Below, in pieces: positions 19,327 to 30,800 of a stretch of 64,000 nt of DNA. The first letter of the stretch is position 1, and each line of letters begins with the position of its first letter. Made by a program: the position numbers and the translations under genes. Source of the DNA: an uncultured Clostridia bacterium (lineage in GTDB: Bacteria > Bacillota > Clostridia > Lachnospirales > CAG-274); NCBI GenBank assembly GCA_947628755.1, contig CANRBC010000003.1:62001-126000 (forward strand), given 5' to 3'. The notes beneath the pieces were generated by a model that saw only the letters and a list, made by a program, of their open reading frames with translations, was not told the DNA's origin and made no database searches.

Positions 19327-21300
19327 CTATTGCAGATTTTTACTTAAAATTTCGCTGTCATCATATTTTTGATGTTGTAATTCCTGCTCAATGTCAAACT
19401 GATTTTTAGGATCAAAATCTGACAGAAATTTATATTCTTTGTGCTTGGTGATGTCATATTTATCTGACAAAAAAGGTCGTATACCCCTGAGCCTAAGTAT
19501 ACATTTTCCACCGTCCATAACAGCTAATTCGTCTTGGCTCATAAGTTCCTTGCCCGTCTTATTATAATTAAGACCGAACGAACTGTTATTGCTTCGGGTA
19601 TCCTGCTCCGTAACAAGGTCAATTGTTTCCTTGCCCAGTAGCTCTGCCATATCCTTAAGGGTGGATTTTTCTGTTCCGCCGAGAAATAACTCGGAATCAC
19701 AGTTGCCCTCAATAGTATCTGCATTATCCTTGTAAATGGCTTTAAGCTGTGCTTTAGATTGTAGTACAATACTCGCCGAGATTTCTCTGCTTCGTATCGT
19801 AGCTATTAACTTATCAAAATTCGGAATTTGTCCAATATTGGCAAATTCATCTAACAGACATCTAACGTGAGTAGGAAGTCTGCCGCCATAAACATCATCA
19901 GCTTTAGAACAAAGCAAATTAAACATTTGCGAATACAAAATAGATACTACAAAGTTAAATGTAGTATCTGTATCGCTTATTATAATAAATAATGCTGTCT
20001 TTTGATTTGCATCACCGTATGTATCAATAGCTAATTCGTCGTAACTCATTATTTCCCGTAACTCGGGAATATCAAAAGGAGCAAGTCTAGCTCCGCAGGA
20101 AATAAGTATTGACTTTGCTGTCTTACCGGCTGCCAGCTTATACTTTTTATACTGACTAACAGCAAAATCTGCACGGGCTTTTTCTCTTATTGCTTTGCCA
20201 TTATGATAAGTGGTTTTAATAATTTCACCGTTTTCAAGATCATCAAACATTATGTCAACTACATTTTTCATATTTTCGTTTTCTTCACTTGTTTGCGACA
20301 TATTAATCATATCAATCAGAGTCGAAAAATTCTGTTCACTTTCAGGCAGCGTCTGACGAATAAAATCAATTAATGCACTGTAGTAAAGTCTTTCAGCTTT
20401 TACCCAAAAGTCTTCAGTTGATTTTTCTCCCTCTCCTTTGGTATTTAAAATAATCGTATTAACAAGTTTTAAAACATCCTGCTCGGAATGTATATACATA
20501 AAAGGATTGTAATGTAATGATTTTTTGAAATTTACTGTATTAAAAACCTTAACATCATAACCACTGCGCTTTAACATTTTTCCACATTCAAGAACAAGAG
20601 TGCCCTTCGGGTCAGTTACCACATAGCTCGAATGCTTCTGCATCAAATTTGGCTTAATAAAAAACCTTGTTTTTCCCGAACCCGAACCACCAACAACCAA
20701 AACATTTTTGTTTCGACTGTTTTTTGGCGGATTAGCTCTTGCATTCATGGTTAAGTATTCTGTTGCAGTTAAAATAATGTTATTCTCCGGAATGGGGTCG
20801 ATAAAAGGTTTAATATCCTCTTTATTACCCCAACGTGCAGAGCCATATTCCTCACCCTTGCGAAATTTTTTACTGTTGACACGCTTGTATGCGATATAGA
20901 TTTTTATAAAAATAATAACCGAAATTGATACAAGAAATGGATAAGTTCGCAAACTTAATACAGGATTACGAAATATATACCCTAAATCGGTAAATGCTTC
21001 AACTATTGCACCCATAAAGTTACCTTTATAATGAGCAAAATATAAAGATGTCAAACGATTAGCAAGCCAACCTATAATAATTACCAAAAAATTACGCTTA
21101 ATTATTGTAACCAACGATAACTCCGGATCAATATCCATTGCTTTTAAGTATTTAATACTGCTTCGTTTAATATTTTCCCATTGTTTGGCAAAAAAACTAC
21201 TACTTAAATAAGTATCAATATCTTTTGGTATGGACTTTAGAATATTAACATAATCTGTCATGTTTATAGATTTATTTTTCTTTGACTTCTTTTTTGACAT
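19327..21300 (-). CDS. VirD4/TraG-type coupling protein (PcfC-like)
   Basis: A 657-residue coupling ATPase that brings the relaxase-DNA complex and protein substrates to the type IV channel. N-terminal membrane helices lie at about residues 70-85 and 105-135. Walker A is VVGGSGSGKTRFF, with YVVTDPKGTL after it, and Walker B is HVRCLLDEFANIGQIPNF. IRSREISASIVLQSKAQLKAIY is the typical TraG C-terminal motif. The start overlaps the PcfB stop at 21300, so the two are probably translated together, which fits PcfB-PcfC pairing in pCF10. Confidence 0.93.
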   Translation of the reverse strand: MSKKKSKKNKSINMTDYVNILKSIPKDIDTYLSSSFFAKQWENIKRSSIKYLKAMDIDPELSLVTIIKRNFLVIIIGWLANRLTSLYFAHYKGNFMGAIVEAFTDLGYIFRNPVLSLRTYPFLVSISVIIFIKIYIAYKRVNSKKFRKGEEYGSARWGNKEDIKPFIDPIPENNIILTATEYLTMNARANPPKNSRNKNVLVVGGSGSGKTRFFIKPNLMQKHSSYVVTDPKGTLVLECGKMLKRSGYDVKVFNTVNFKKSLHYNPFMYIHSEQDVLKLVNTIILNTKGEGEKSTEDFWVKAERLYYSALIDFIRQTLPESEQNFSTLIDMINMSQTSEENENMKNVVDIMFDDLENGEIIKTTYHNGKAIREKARADFAVSQYKKYKLAAGKTAKSILISCGARLAPFDIPELREIMSYDELAIDTYGDANQKTALFIIISDTDTTFNFVVSILYSQMFNLLCSKADDVYGGRLPTHVRCLLDEFANIGQIPNFDKLIATIRSREISASIVLQSKAQLKAIYKDNADTIEGNCDSELFLGGTEKSTLKDMAELLGKETIDLVTEQDTRSNNSSFGLNYNKTGKELMSQDELAVMDGGKCILRLRGIRPFLSDKYDITKHKEYKFLSDFDPKNQFDIEQELQHQKYDDSEILSKNLQ

Positions 21301-21809
21301 TATAAATTAAGGTTCATATCCTTGTTTTTATTCAAGTGTTTCTGTCTATTTTTGTCTTGTGATAAATCTATATCCTTATTATGTTCATACATCTTTTCTT
21401 CAGCTGCCTTAGCCATACCGTCTAAGGATTCAGCTTCCCTTATATCCATACGCTTGACACATTCTTTAAAGCATCGTTCCATCATTACTTGATCACGGCA
21501 GTCAAAATAAAAATAATAATCCGTCAACCCATCTTCGCCTTGAGTTTTGCTTTTTTTGATTGCATATTTGACATCAAATTCTTTCAAACAATCTTTAAAT
21601 ATATTAAAGTCGTCTTCGCTCCTCTTGGAAAATTCAAACTCATTTATGTTGCCATTTGTCAGGGTTTTTAAAGTCTTAATATCAATTTCGTTCCGCTTGC
21701 CGGACAAAAATTTTTCCATGGCTTGTTTAAGCAATTTAAATATATTTGGGGTAGATCGCCCTACTCTTATAAGCAAGCTGATTGCCTGTTGAGTTGTTGC
21801 ATCAACCAT
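21300..21809 (-). CDS. PcfB family (DUF3801) accessory transfer protein
   Basis: A 169-residue protein starting MVDATTQQAISLLIRVGRSTPNIFKLL, the PcfB/DUF3801 pattern. PcfB of pCF10 binds relaxase and coupling protein. The middle (DYYFYFDCRDQVMMERCFKECVKRM) also fits. The last residues KNKDMNLNL resemble the KKKNMDIDL and KKKNMDMDL ends of the HipA-like and Fic-like cargo proteins. SD GGGAGG precedes the ATG. The hairpin just upstream separates this transfer operon from the surface cargo. Confidence 0.85.
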   Translation of the reverse strand: MVDATTQQAISLLIRVGRSTPNIFKLLKQAMEKFLSGKRNEIDIKTLKTLTNGNINEFEFSKRSEDDFNIFKDCLKEFDVKYAIKKSKTQGEDGLTDYYFYFDCRDQVMMERCFKECVKRMDIREAESLDGMAKAAEEKMYEHNKDIDLSQDKNRQKHLNKNKDMNLNL

Positions 21810-21827
21810 ATTAATCGCCTCCCATTA

Positions 21828-21859
21828 AAGAGGACTGGGATTTAATACCCAGTCCTCTT
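21828..21859 (-). terminator. Hairpin between giant SLH gene and pcfB
   Basis: Perfect 12-bp arms AAGAGGACTGGG / CCCAGTCCTCTT around an 8-nt loop, a few bases after the giant gene's stop. Few U follow on the minus strand, so it may be a weak terminator or an mRNA-end hairpin. Confidence 0.6.
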
Positions 21860-21864
21860 AAAAA

Positions 21865-24800
21865 TTATTCTTTATTCAAATAATTATAAATAATAACTGA
21901 CATTTCAGCCCTTGTTATATCGTCCTTTGGTCTGATATAGTCCTCGTCACCAACAACGGCTCCTATGCCGCACAGATAATTTACATACGGTTTTGCCCAG
22001 CCGCTTACATTATTGGCATCATTATACTTTGCAAGAGATTCGTAGTAAATCGAATATGGAATTACCGTCTGACGGCTGAATATCTTAGCCATAATAACCA
22101 TCATTTCCTGACGAGTTATAGTATTTTCGGGTCTAAATGTACCGTCACCATAGCCAATAAATATGCCTGCTGCTGCACAATTAGCAATAGCATTAGCATA
22201 ATATGAATCTTTCGGCACATCATTAAATGCCACAGTACCCTTTTCAAGAGGTAACAATCTGTTTAAAACGATTGCAAAATCGCCCCTCTTTGTAGATAAA
22301 TCAGGTTTAAAGAAATCATCTGTTACACCCTTAACAATGCCTTCCTTATGCAGAAATTCAATGTAATCCTCTGCCCAATGGTCAATTACATCATCAAATC
22401 TATTATCCTTTTCGTCTGTTTCAGGTTCGGAAATTACTTCGGTAGAAGCCTCGGAAACAATTTCTGTACTAGTTTCACCGAACTCTTTAATATGCAGCTT
22501 ACCGCCGCCACCTCCACCGCCGCCTGAACTCTTTGGAGCTGATGTTGTTGTTTCTGTAATTTCAGGCTTTGGTGAAACGGTAATATCTACTTCTGCTTCT
22601 AAGCCCTCAACCTCAACTTTAACATTATTATCATCAGGTGTTAATGGATTATTATCAAGTACATCAATGTCTTCGGCATCAACTGTTTCCTTTGTACCAT
22701 CATTATATGTGACCTCTGCCTGTATTCCATCTTTATCAAAAGTTTCACCCTCTATATAATCTGTTTTGTCAGGTGGAGTTACAATTTCTACACTGACTGG
22801 CTTACGAGCTATAACATTAATTGGCACATTTATTTGTTCTACACCATTTTTATAAGTATAGTAAATTATGCCATAAATATCATCAAGAGTTAATGGTGTA
22901 TCATCAATAGATACATCTTTCTCATCAATGTAGGTCTTTGAACCATCATTCCACGATAATTCTATAAGGATGCCTGTCGGGTCGAATGTCTGACCTTCGA
23001 CGTATTCTGTCTTGGTCGGCAAATTAATAATTCTTACACCTTCTGAATTACCATAATTTGCTTCAGTTGTAACTTCTGATGTCTGCTCTGATGTCTGTTC
23101 AGTATTTTCCTCGGCACCGCTGTCTGATGTTGTTGTAGTGGTTTCGAAATTATTATCTGTCGTGGTTTCTGAACTTATTTCAGTTGTTACTTCTGTACTA
23201 TTTTCCATATCCTCATCACTGCCTACAATAACCTTCTTGATAACTTCAATCGGCTGCTCTGCTGTATGACCTTCATATTCAATAGTTATTGCTGTATCGG
23301 ATATATCAAAGCCCTTTTCGGAATAAGTATAGTCATTTACAATTTCTCTACTTAAATCCTTATATACAGCTTCAACTACCATTCCTGTTGGGTCAAAAGC
23401 CTGTCCTTCAATATATTCTGTCTTTACCGGAGGCTTTATAATTTCAATATGGTCAATAGTTGTATGAATATGGTATGTATTCAATATCCAAACTACATCA
23501 AGCATATTGATTTCAGCATCGTCATTGGCATCTGCATTAAGCTCATAAACAGAATCAAGAGTCCACATATTTAATACGGATTTCTCAAGTAATGTTATAT
23601 CGTGAGCTGTCAGATAACCGTCACCCGTAATATCTGCATTAATAAGACTGTCACCTTCAAGTGTTATTGTTTCACTCAAACAATTCTTTGCAAGGGTTAT
23701 ATCCTCTTCGGTTATACTGCCATCTCCGTCAATATCACCCGTATGTACAGCGTGTTTATTAAAATCACGCTCTGTGCTTCCTAAGTATTTTGTCAAAATA
23801 GCAGCATCTTCGGGACTAACCTGTCCATCTCTGTTTACATCACCGTTTTTCTCGGTTATATACGCCGTAATATCAGCAATAGTCAGATTAATATCAACGG
23901 TATCACTATAGCCTTTATATTCGACAACTACATTCTTATCACCTGCCTCAAAAGGCTTATCAGTATAAGTATAGTTATTAATTTCAGCTTCTGTACCGTC
24001 ATTGTAATATGCCGTAACGACCATACCTGTCGGGTCAAATGTTTCGCCTTCCTTGTAATCCGTTTTATCCGGAGGAGTAGTAATTTTTATTCCTACAACT
24101 ACCTTTTCAATAACAGTAACAAACTGCTCTGCCGTATGACCTTCCTTATTGACAACTACAGCAGCATCACCTAATGATAAAACTTGTGGCGTATAATCAT
24201 ACTCCTCAAGTATTGCTGTTGAATTGTCATTATAAAATGCCTTGACTACCATTCCTGTTGGGTCAAAAGCCTCGCCCTCAACATATTCCGTCTTAACGGG
24301 AGCTGTTATGATTTCGATATGGTCTATTACCTTGCTGTTTACAGAGATAGGTGTTATGCAGTATAAATTATCGTAGGTAATATATACCTTTGTTGTGCCT
24401 GCTGATAAATTAAATTTATCAACATTGTAATTAAAAAGTTCAGCCTCCGTACCATCATTGTAATATGCTGTAACCTCCATACCTTCAGGGTTAAATACTT
24501 CACCTTCGAGATACACAGATTTTGTAGGCGGCTTTGTAACAGCAATACTTGTAATTGCTTTTGCAATTACACTTATATTGATTTCTGTCTTTTGATTATC
24601 CTTGACAATTTCAATAGACTTCGTACCCTCTGTAACAACTTCAGGACAACATACATAATCACTTATTTCGGTCTCTGTGCCATCATTATAGAATGCTGTT
24701 ACTATCATACCTGTCGGGTCAAAAGCCTGTCCTGCTACATAGTCTATCTTGTCCGGAGACTTTGTAACTACAAGTCTTGTTATTTCCTTTTTAACAACCT

Positions 24801-27800
24801 TTACGGGGATTTCAGCGGTCTGACCGCCTGCTGAAACAGATACGTTAGTATCATCTGTTGTCAAAGGCGCATCTGAATAAGAATACATATCGGGTGTCAG
24901 AATTTCATCTGTACCATCATTGTAATATGCTCTGAGCATCAAGCCTGCATCGTTGAAAAGCTCGCCTTCAACATAATCTGCCTTATCTGGCTGTGATACA
25001 ACTTCAAGGCGAGTTATTGCCTTTGCAACAACGCTTACATTGATAAAATCAAAGAATTTATCATAGGTAACATATATCTTTGTTGTACCTAATGTAAGTA
25101 CATCTGTATCAATTTCATAACCTAAAATTTCAGCAGACGTACCATCATTATAATATGCCGTAACGACCATTCCTGTCGGGTCAAAACTCTGACCTGCTAC
25201 ATAATCTACCTTATCAGGTTGATTTGTTATTTTAATATCTGTTATAACCTTTTCGGTTACATTTATCGGAGTGGTGCAATAAAGATTATTATATGTAATA
25301 TATACCTCTGTTTGCTCTGCAACAATAGTATTTTCAGAAATAGAATAGTCTCTTATTTCAGCCTCAGTACCGTCATTATAATACCCTGTAACTACCATTC
25401 CATCTTTATTAAATTTCTCACCTGCTACATAATCCTTTTTGGTGGGCGGCGTTGTCGCCTTGATTGATGTAACTACCTTATCAGATGTCAGAATAGCAAC
25501 AGTATCACTCTTACCGTTCTTGCTAACGGTTATCTCTGTAGTATCGCCTGAAATTATCTTTGGATTATAATCATAATCATTTATTTCTGCTGATGTACCA
25601 TCATTATATGTTGCCTTTACAATCATACCGGCAGGGTCAAAGCTCTGTCCTGCTACATAGCTTATTTTCTTGGGTGACTGAGTTACATCTATACCTGTAA
25701 TTTCCTTATCAATCACTTTGATTGGAACAATTAATGAAGCATTACCTGCATTTACAGTTACAGTTCTGTCCTCAAGAACAAAGGGTTTCTTTGAATATGA
25801 GTATTCATTCGGAGCAAGATAAGATTCAGTATCATCGTTAAAATATGCTTTTATTAACATTCCTGTTTCATTAAATATTTCGCCTTCAACATATTCAACT
25901 TTATCAGGTTCTTGAGAAAGTGTAATTCTCGTAATTTCCTTTTTAACAACGCTTACGGGAACTTCAGAATAGAACTTATCATAAATTATCATTACAGTTG
26001 ATGTGCCTGTTTTTACAACAGCAGGCTTATACGTATAATCACTTATATTCTGTTCTGAGCCATCACTATATATAGCTGTAACAATCATACCGGCAGGATC
26101 GAATTCCTGTCCTGTTACATAACTCGTCTTAGCGGGCTGTTCCGTTACCTTTATACCTGTTACAACCTTATCTGAAACATTTATAGGAGTAGTACAGTAG
26201 AGGTTATCATAAGTGATATATATTTCTCTTTGACCAGCCGTAAGAGGACTTTTATCTACTATATAATCTCTTATTTCAGCTTCTGTACCGTCATTATAAT
26301 ATGCGGTTACAATCATACCGGCATTATTAAAGATTTCTCCCGCATAATAGTCCTGTTTCTTAGGAGGTGTAGTTACCTTAATTGAGTCAGCAACCTTATC
26401 TGCAACAATAATTGCTAAAGTATCGCTCTTACCGTCCTTGCTGACGGTTATCTCTGTAGTATCACCTGATATTACCTTAGGATTGTAATCATAGTCGCTT
26501 ATCTCTGCTGACGTACCATCATTATAGAAAGCAGTAACTATCATACCGTTGGCATTAAATGTCTGACCCACTACATAATTAATCTTTTTCGGAGATTGCG
26601 TAACTTCAATGCGAGTTATCGCCTTATCAACTACTTTTATAGGCACTGTAAGAGTAGTATTACCTGCTCTGACTTCTATGGTCTTGTCAGCCATTGTAAG
26701 CGGAGCTGCATTGTAAGTATACTCATTCGGAGCAAGATAAGATTCAGTACCATCATTGTATGTTGCCTTTACAAGCATTCCGTTTGGATTAAATACTTCG
26801 CCTTCAACGTAGTCTGTCTTAGTAGGAGGCTGAGCAAGTGAAATATTGGTAATCTCCTTTGATGCAACGCTGACGGATACAGAGGCATAAAAGTTATTGT
26901 AAGTAATAATTACATTTGATGTACCTGCTGTCATAATAGCAGGACTGTAGTTATAGCTTGTAACATTTTCCTCTGTGCCGTCTGAATATGTCGCCTTAAC
27001 AACCATACCGTTGGAATTAAATTCCTGTCCCGCAACATAGCTTGTCTTGGTTGGCTGTTCCGTTACCTTTATGCCTGTTATAACCCTGTCAATAACATTA
27101 ATCGGAGTAGTTGCATAAAGATTATCATAAGTAACATATTCCTCTGTCTGTCCTGCTACAAGTACATTGTCATCTGTTGCGAAGTTACTTATTAAGGAGG
27201 AATCGCCATCATTATAATATGCTGTTACCTCCATACCTTTACGATTAAATTTTTCGCCTGCAATATAATTTTTCTTTGCAGGCGGCTCTGTAACCTTTAT
27301 TGCTGTTACTGTTCTGTCAGATACATTAACCGGTGTAATAGCCGTAAAACCGTTCTTTGATACTGTAACCTTGTTGACCTCCTCGGTTATTACATTTGGT
27401 GCATAATCATAATCGTTTATAACAGCACTGCTGCCATCATTGTATGTTGCTGTTACCTCCATACCTGTCGGGTCAAAAGCCTGTCCCGATACATAGCTTG
27501 TTTTTGCAGGGGGATTTGTAACCTTAATACCTGTAATAGACTTTTTAACAACAGATATAGGTGTGGTAGCTGTCATATCACCTGCTGCAATAACAATACT
27601 CTTATCGCTTACTGTTAATGATGATGTTTTATAGGTATAATCCCCTGGAGCAAGATTAGCTGTGCTATGGTCGGAATAAGTAGCCTTGACCACCATTCCT
27701 GCGGGATTAAATATTTCACCTTCTACATAATCCTTTTTGCTTGGCGGCTGCGTTATCTCTATATTGGTAATTTCTTTGTCACTTACGCTTACAATAACAT

Positions 27801-30800
27801 AAGTATAAAAATTGTTATAAGTAATATACACCTTATCCTGTCCCGCTGCTAAAACAGTGGAGCTTACAGTGTAATTATCTATTGTTTTTTCTGAGCCGTC
27901 AGAGTAAATCGCCTTAACCACAAGACCTGCCTTGTCAAACTCTTGACCCGCTACATAGCTTTGCTTTGTAGGCGGATTTACAACCTTTATTGCAGTTATC
28001 TCCGCAACGGCAGCAACCTCTACGGGAGTAGTACAATATAAATTATTGTACGTTATATATACCTCGGTCTGTCCAGCAGCGAGCGGTTCCTCGGATAATA
28101 TATAATCCTCAAGATCTGTTGTTGTACCATCGTTATAATAGCCTGTTACAATCATGCCATCAGGATCAAATTCCTGTCCTGCAAAGTATTTGGTCTTTAT
28201 CGGCTGTTCAGATACTCGTATACTTATAATTTCCTTTGCTGAAACCGTAATAGGCGTAGTAGCTTCATTACCGTTTTTGGAAACTGTAATTTTATCGGTA
28301 TTTTCTGTAATTACCTTTGGGCTGTATTCATAATCGTTTATAACGGCTGTTGTTCTGTCGTTGTAAGTTGCTGTTACCTCCATACCCATAGGGTCGAAAG
28401 CCTGCCCTGCAATATAACTGATGCGCTTAGGCGGCTTCGTAACAGCAATACTTGTAATTTCTTTTGCAACAACAGAGATAGGTGTTGTTGCCTTTTTATC
28501 GCCTGCTCTGACCTCTAATGTCCTATCGGATGTTGTTAATGGTGCCGTATTGTATGTGTACTGGCTAGGGGCTAAATCTCCAGTAGATTTATCATTATAT
28601 GTAGCCGTTACAACCATACCCGTTGGGTTGAATACTTCACCTTCAACATAATCCTTCTTGCTTGGCGGCTGAGTTATTTCTATATTAGTAATTTCCTTAT
28701 CAGAAACACTGACTGTTACAGGAGCAAAAAATTTATCATAGGTAACATATATTGTTGTCTGCCCTGCCGCAAGAGGCGCAGAGGGTACAGTATAGTTATT
28801 TATTTCTCTTTCTGTATCATCAGAGTAAACAGCCTTGACTACCATACCTTTTTTATCGAACTTATCGCCTGCTACATAACTTGTCTTAGTAGGCGGCTGT
28901 GTGACCTTTATACCCGTTATCTCACTGATTGCAGTAACCTCTACAGGCGTTGTACAGTATAAATTGTCGTAAGTTATAAGCACCTCGGTCTGTCCTGCTA
29001 CAAGAGGACTTTCGGGTATAGTATAGTCAGAAATATTCGCTGTGGAATTATCACTATAAGTAGCTTTAACTACCATACCAGTTTTATTAAACATCTGACC
29101 TGCTGTATATTTCTTTGTTTTTGGCGGTGTTATTACTTCTATTGACGTAACCGCTTTGTCCTCAACAATAACAGGCGTAGTATCGCTGTGATTGCTAAAA
29201 CTTACTGTTACCTCTGTATTACCGGATGATAAAGGTCCTGAAGGGGTTACAGAGTATCCGCTTATAACAGCACTGCTGCCGTCATTATATGTTGCCGTAA
29301 CCTCCATTCCGTCACGATCAAAGCTCTGACCTGAGAAGTATTTAATCTTATTCTGGGGCTTTGTTACCTTTATTCCCGTAACCGTCTTATTGGCAACAAC
29401 TACAGAAGTAGTGGTGCTTTGCCCACCATAGGATATTGTTATATAATTTTCACCGGCAGTAAAGCTATTGCCTGTTTTATAAACAAAATCAAGATATTTG
29501 TTGTTTACGTTTTCGGTTGTACCATCATTATACGTTGCTTGCACCTGCATATCGGTCGGGTCAAATGTCTGACCAACAATATAATTTTTATTTGTAGGTG
29601 GATTTATAACTGTAAGTTTACTAACAGCCTTCGGGGTAACAGAAATATTTATTGTATCAAGTATGTTATTGCTATTAACACCTTCTACAATGTGAATTTT
29701 TTTAACATCCTTTGTTAAAGGATAGTTTTCAATATATGAATAATCAACATTCTTATTAATGTTACTGGTTAATTCATCATCACTAAACCAATAATGCAAC
29801 CTATATCCTTCAAGGTTAAATACCTCGCCTTCAACGTAGTCTATCTTATTTGGCATACTATCGCGCTTTACACCGTAATAAGATACTTCAGGAATAGTTA
29901 CATAATCCGTACAATTTATATCTGTATAAACGGGTAAAAATCCAAATGTTCTCATAAAGCCTTTACTTTCACCAGAACTATATCCATTACTTAAAAATTC
30001 AGCGAAAATTTTACAATTATTAGAACCTGAAAAATCAAATATAACATCTTCTCCATTTGCTCCTATAGAATTTTCACTAAAGCTAAAATACTTATTAGGA
30101 GAATAGATTTTGTCAGTAGGATAAGAAATATCACTGCTAAACACAAAAAAATTATCATCTGACGGTTTTAATAATTCGCTTTCTTTATACCACTCTACGT
30201 TAAACGATATATTAGGTGTATAAATGCTGCAGTCTAAATTATTTTTATCATAAAATTTAGTAAGAGTATTTTCCATATAATATTTGTTGTTAAGTTGAGA
30301 TTTATCGCTTAAATAAATCTTTTTTGGACTTACAGAATAATAATGTTTAAAATCCTTTTTATCGGGACCGAAATAAGCAAAAGGAATAAGTTTATAATTT
30401 CCTTCTTCATCAGAATCCTGACTACTATTATTATTCTTATCAAACCAATAACAAACAATAATATAAGACGAATAAGGCATAGGCGAAAGTGAAAATGAAA
30501 CATTGCCTCTATTAAGATTGCAATAAATTAAATCATTAATCTTAACTTTATCATTATCAATAATTACATCTTCAGAATAAAAACTTAAAATTTTAAATAT
30601 TTCGTCTGTTTCTATTTTTGCAGGCTTTAAAAATGCCTTAAAATTTTTATCAAATTTCGCCGTAGAATTCTTGTTTGAAGTATCAAGAATTTCAAAAAAC
30701 CTACTTATACTATTATCATTAAAATTATGAAAATAATCGTATGTGTAACTACTCGGCGCTGCAAATATTGGCATAGCTGTACCCGACATTAATGATACTG

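Noticed and set aside
24310..28925. Plus-strand frames opposite the giant repeat gene
   Set aside because: They recur with the repeat period and lack SD sites or family features; they are shadows of the Ig-like units.
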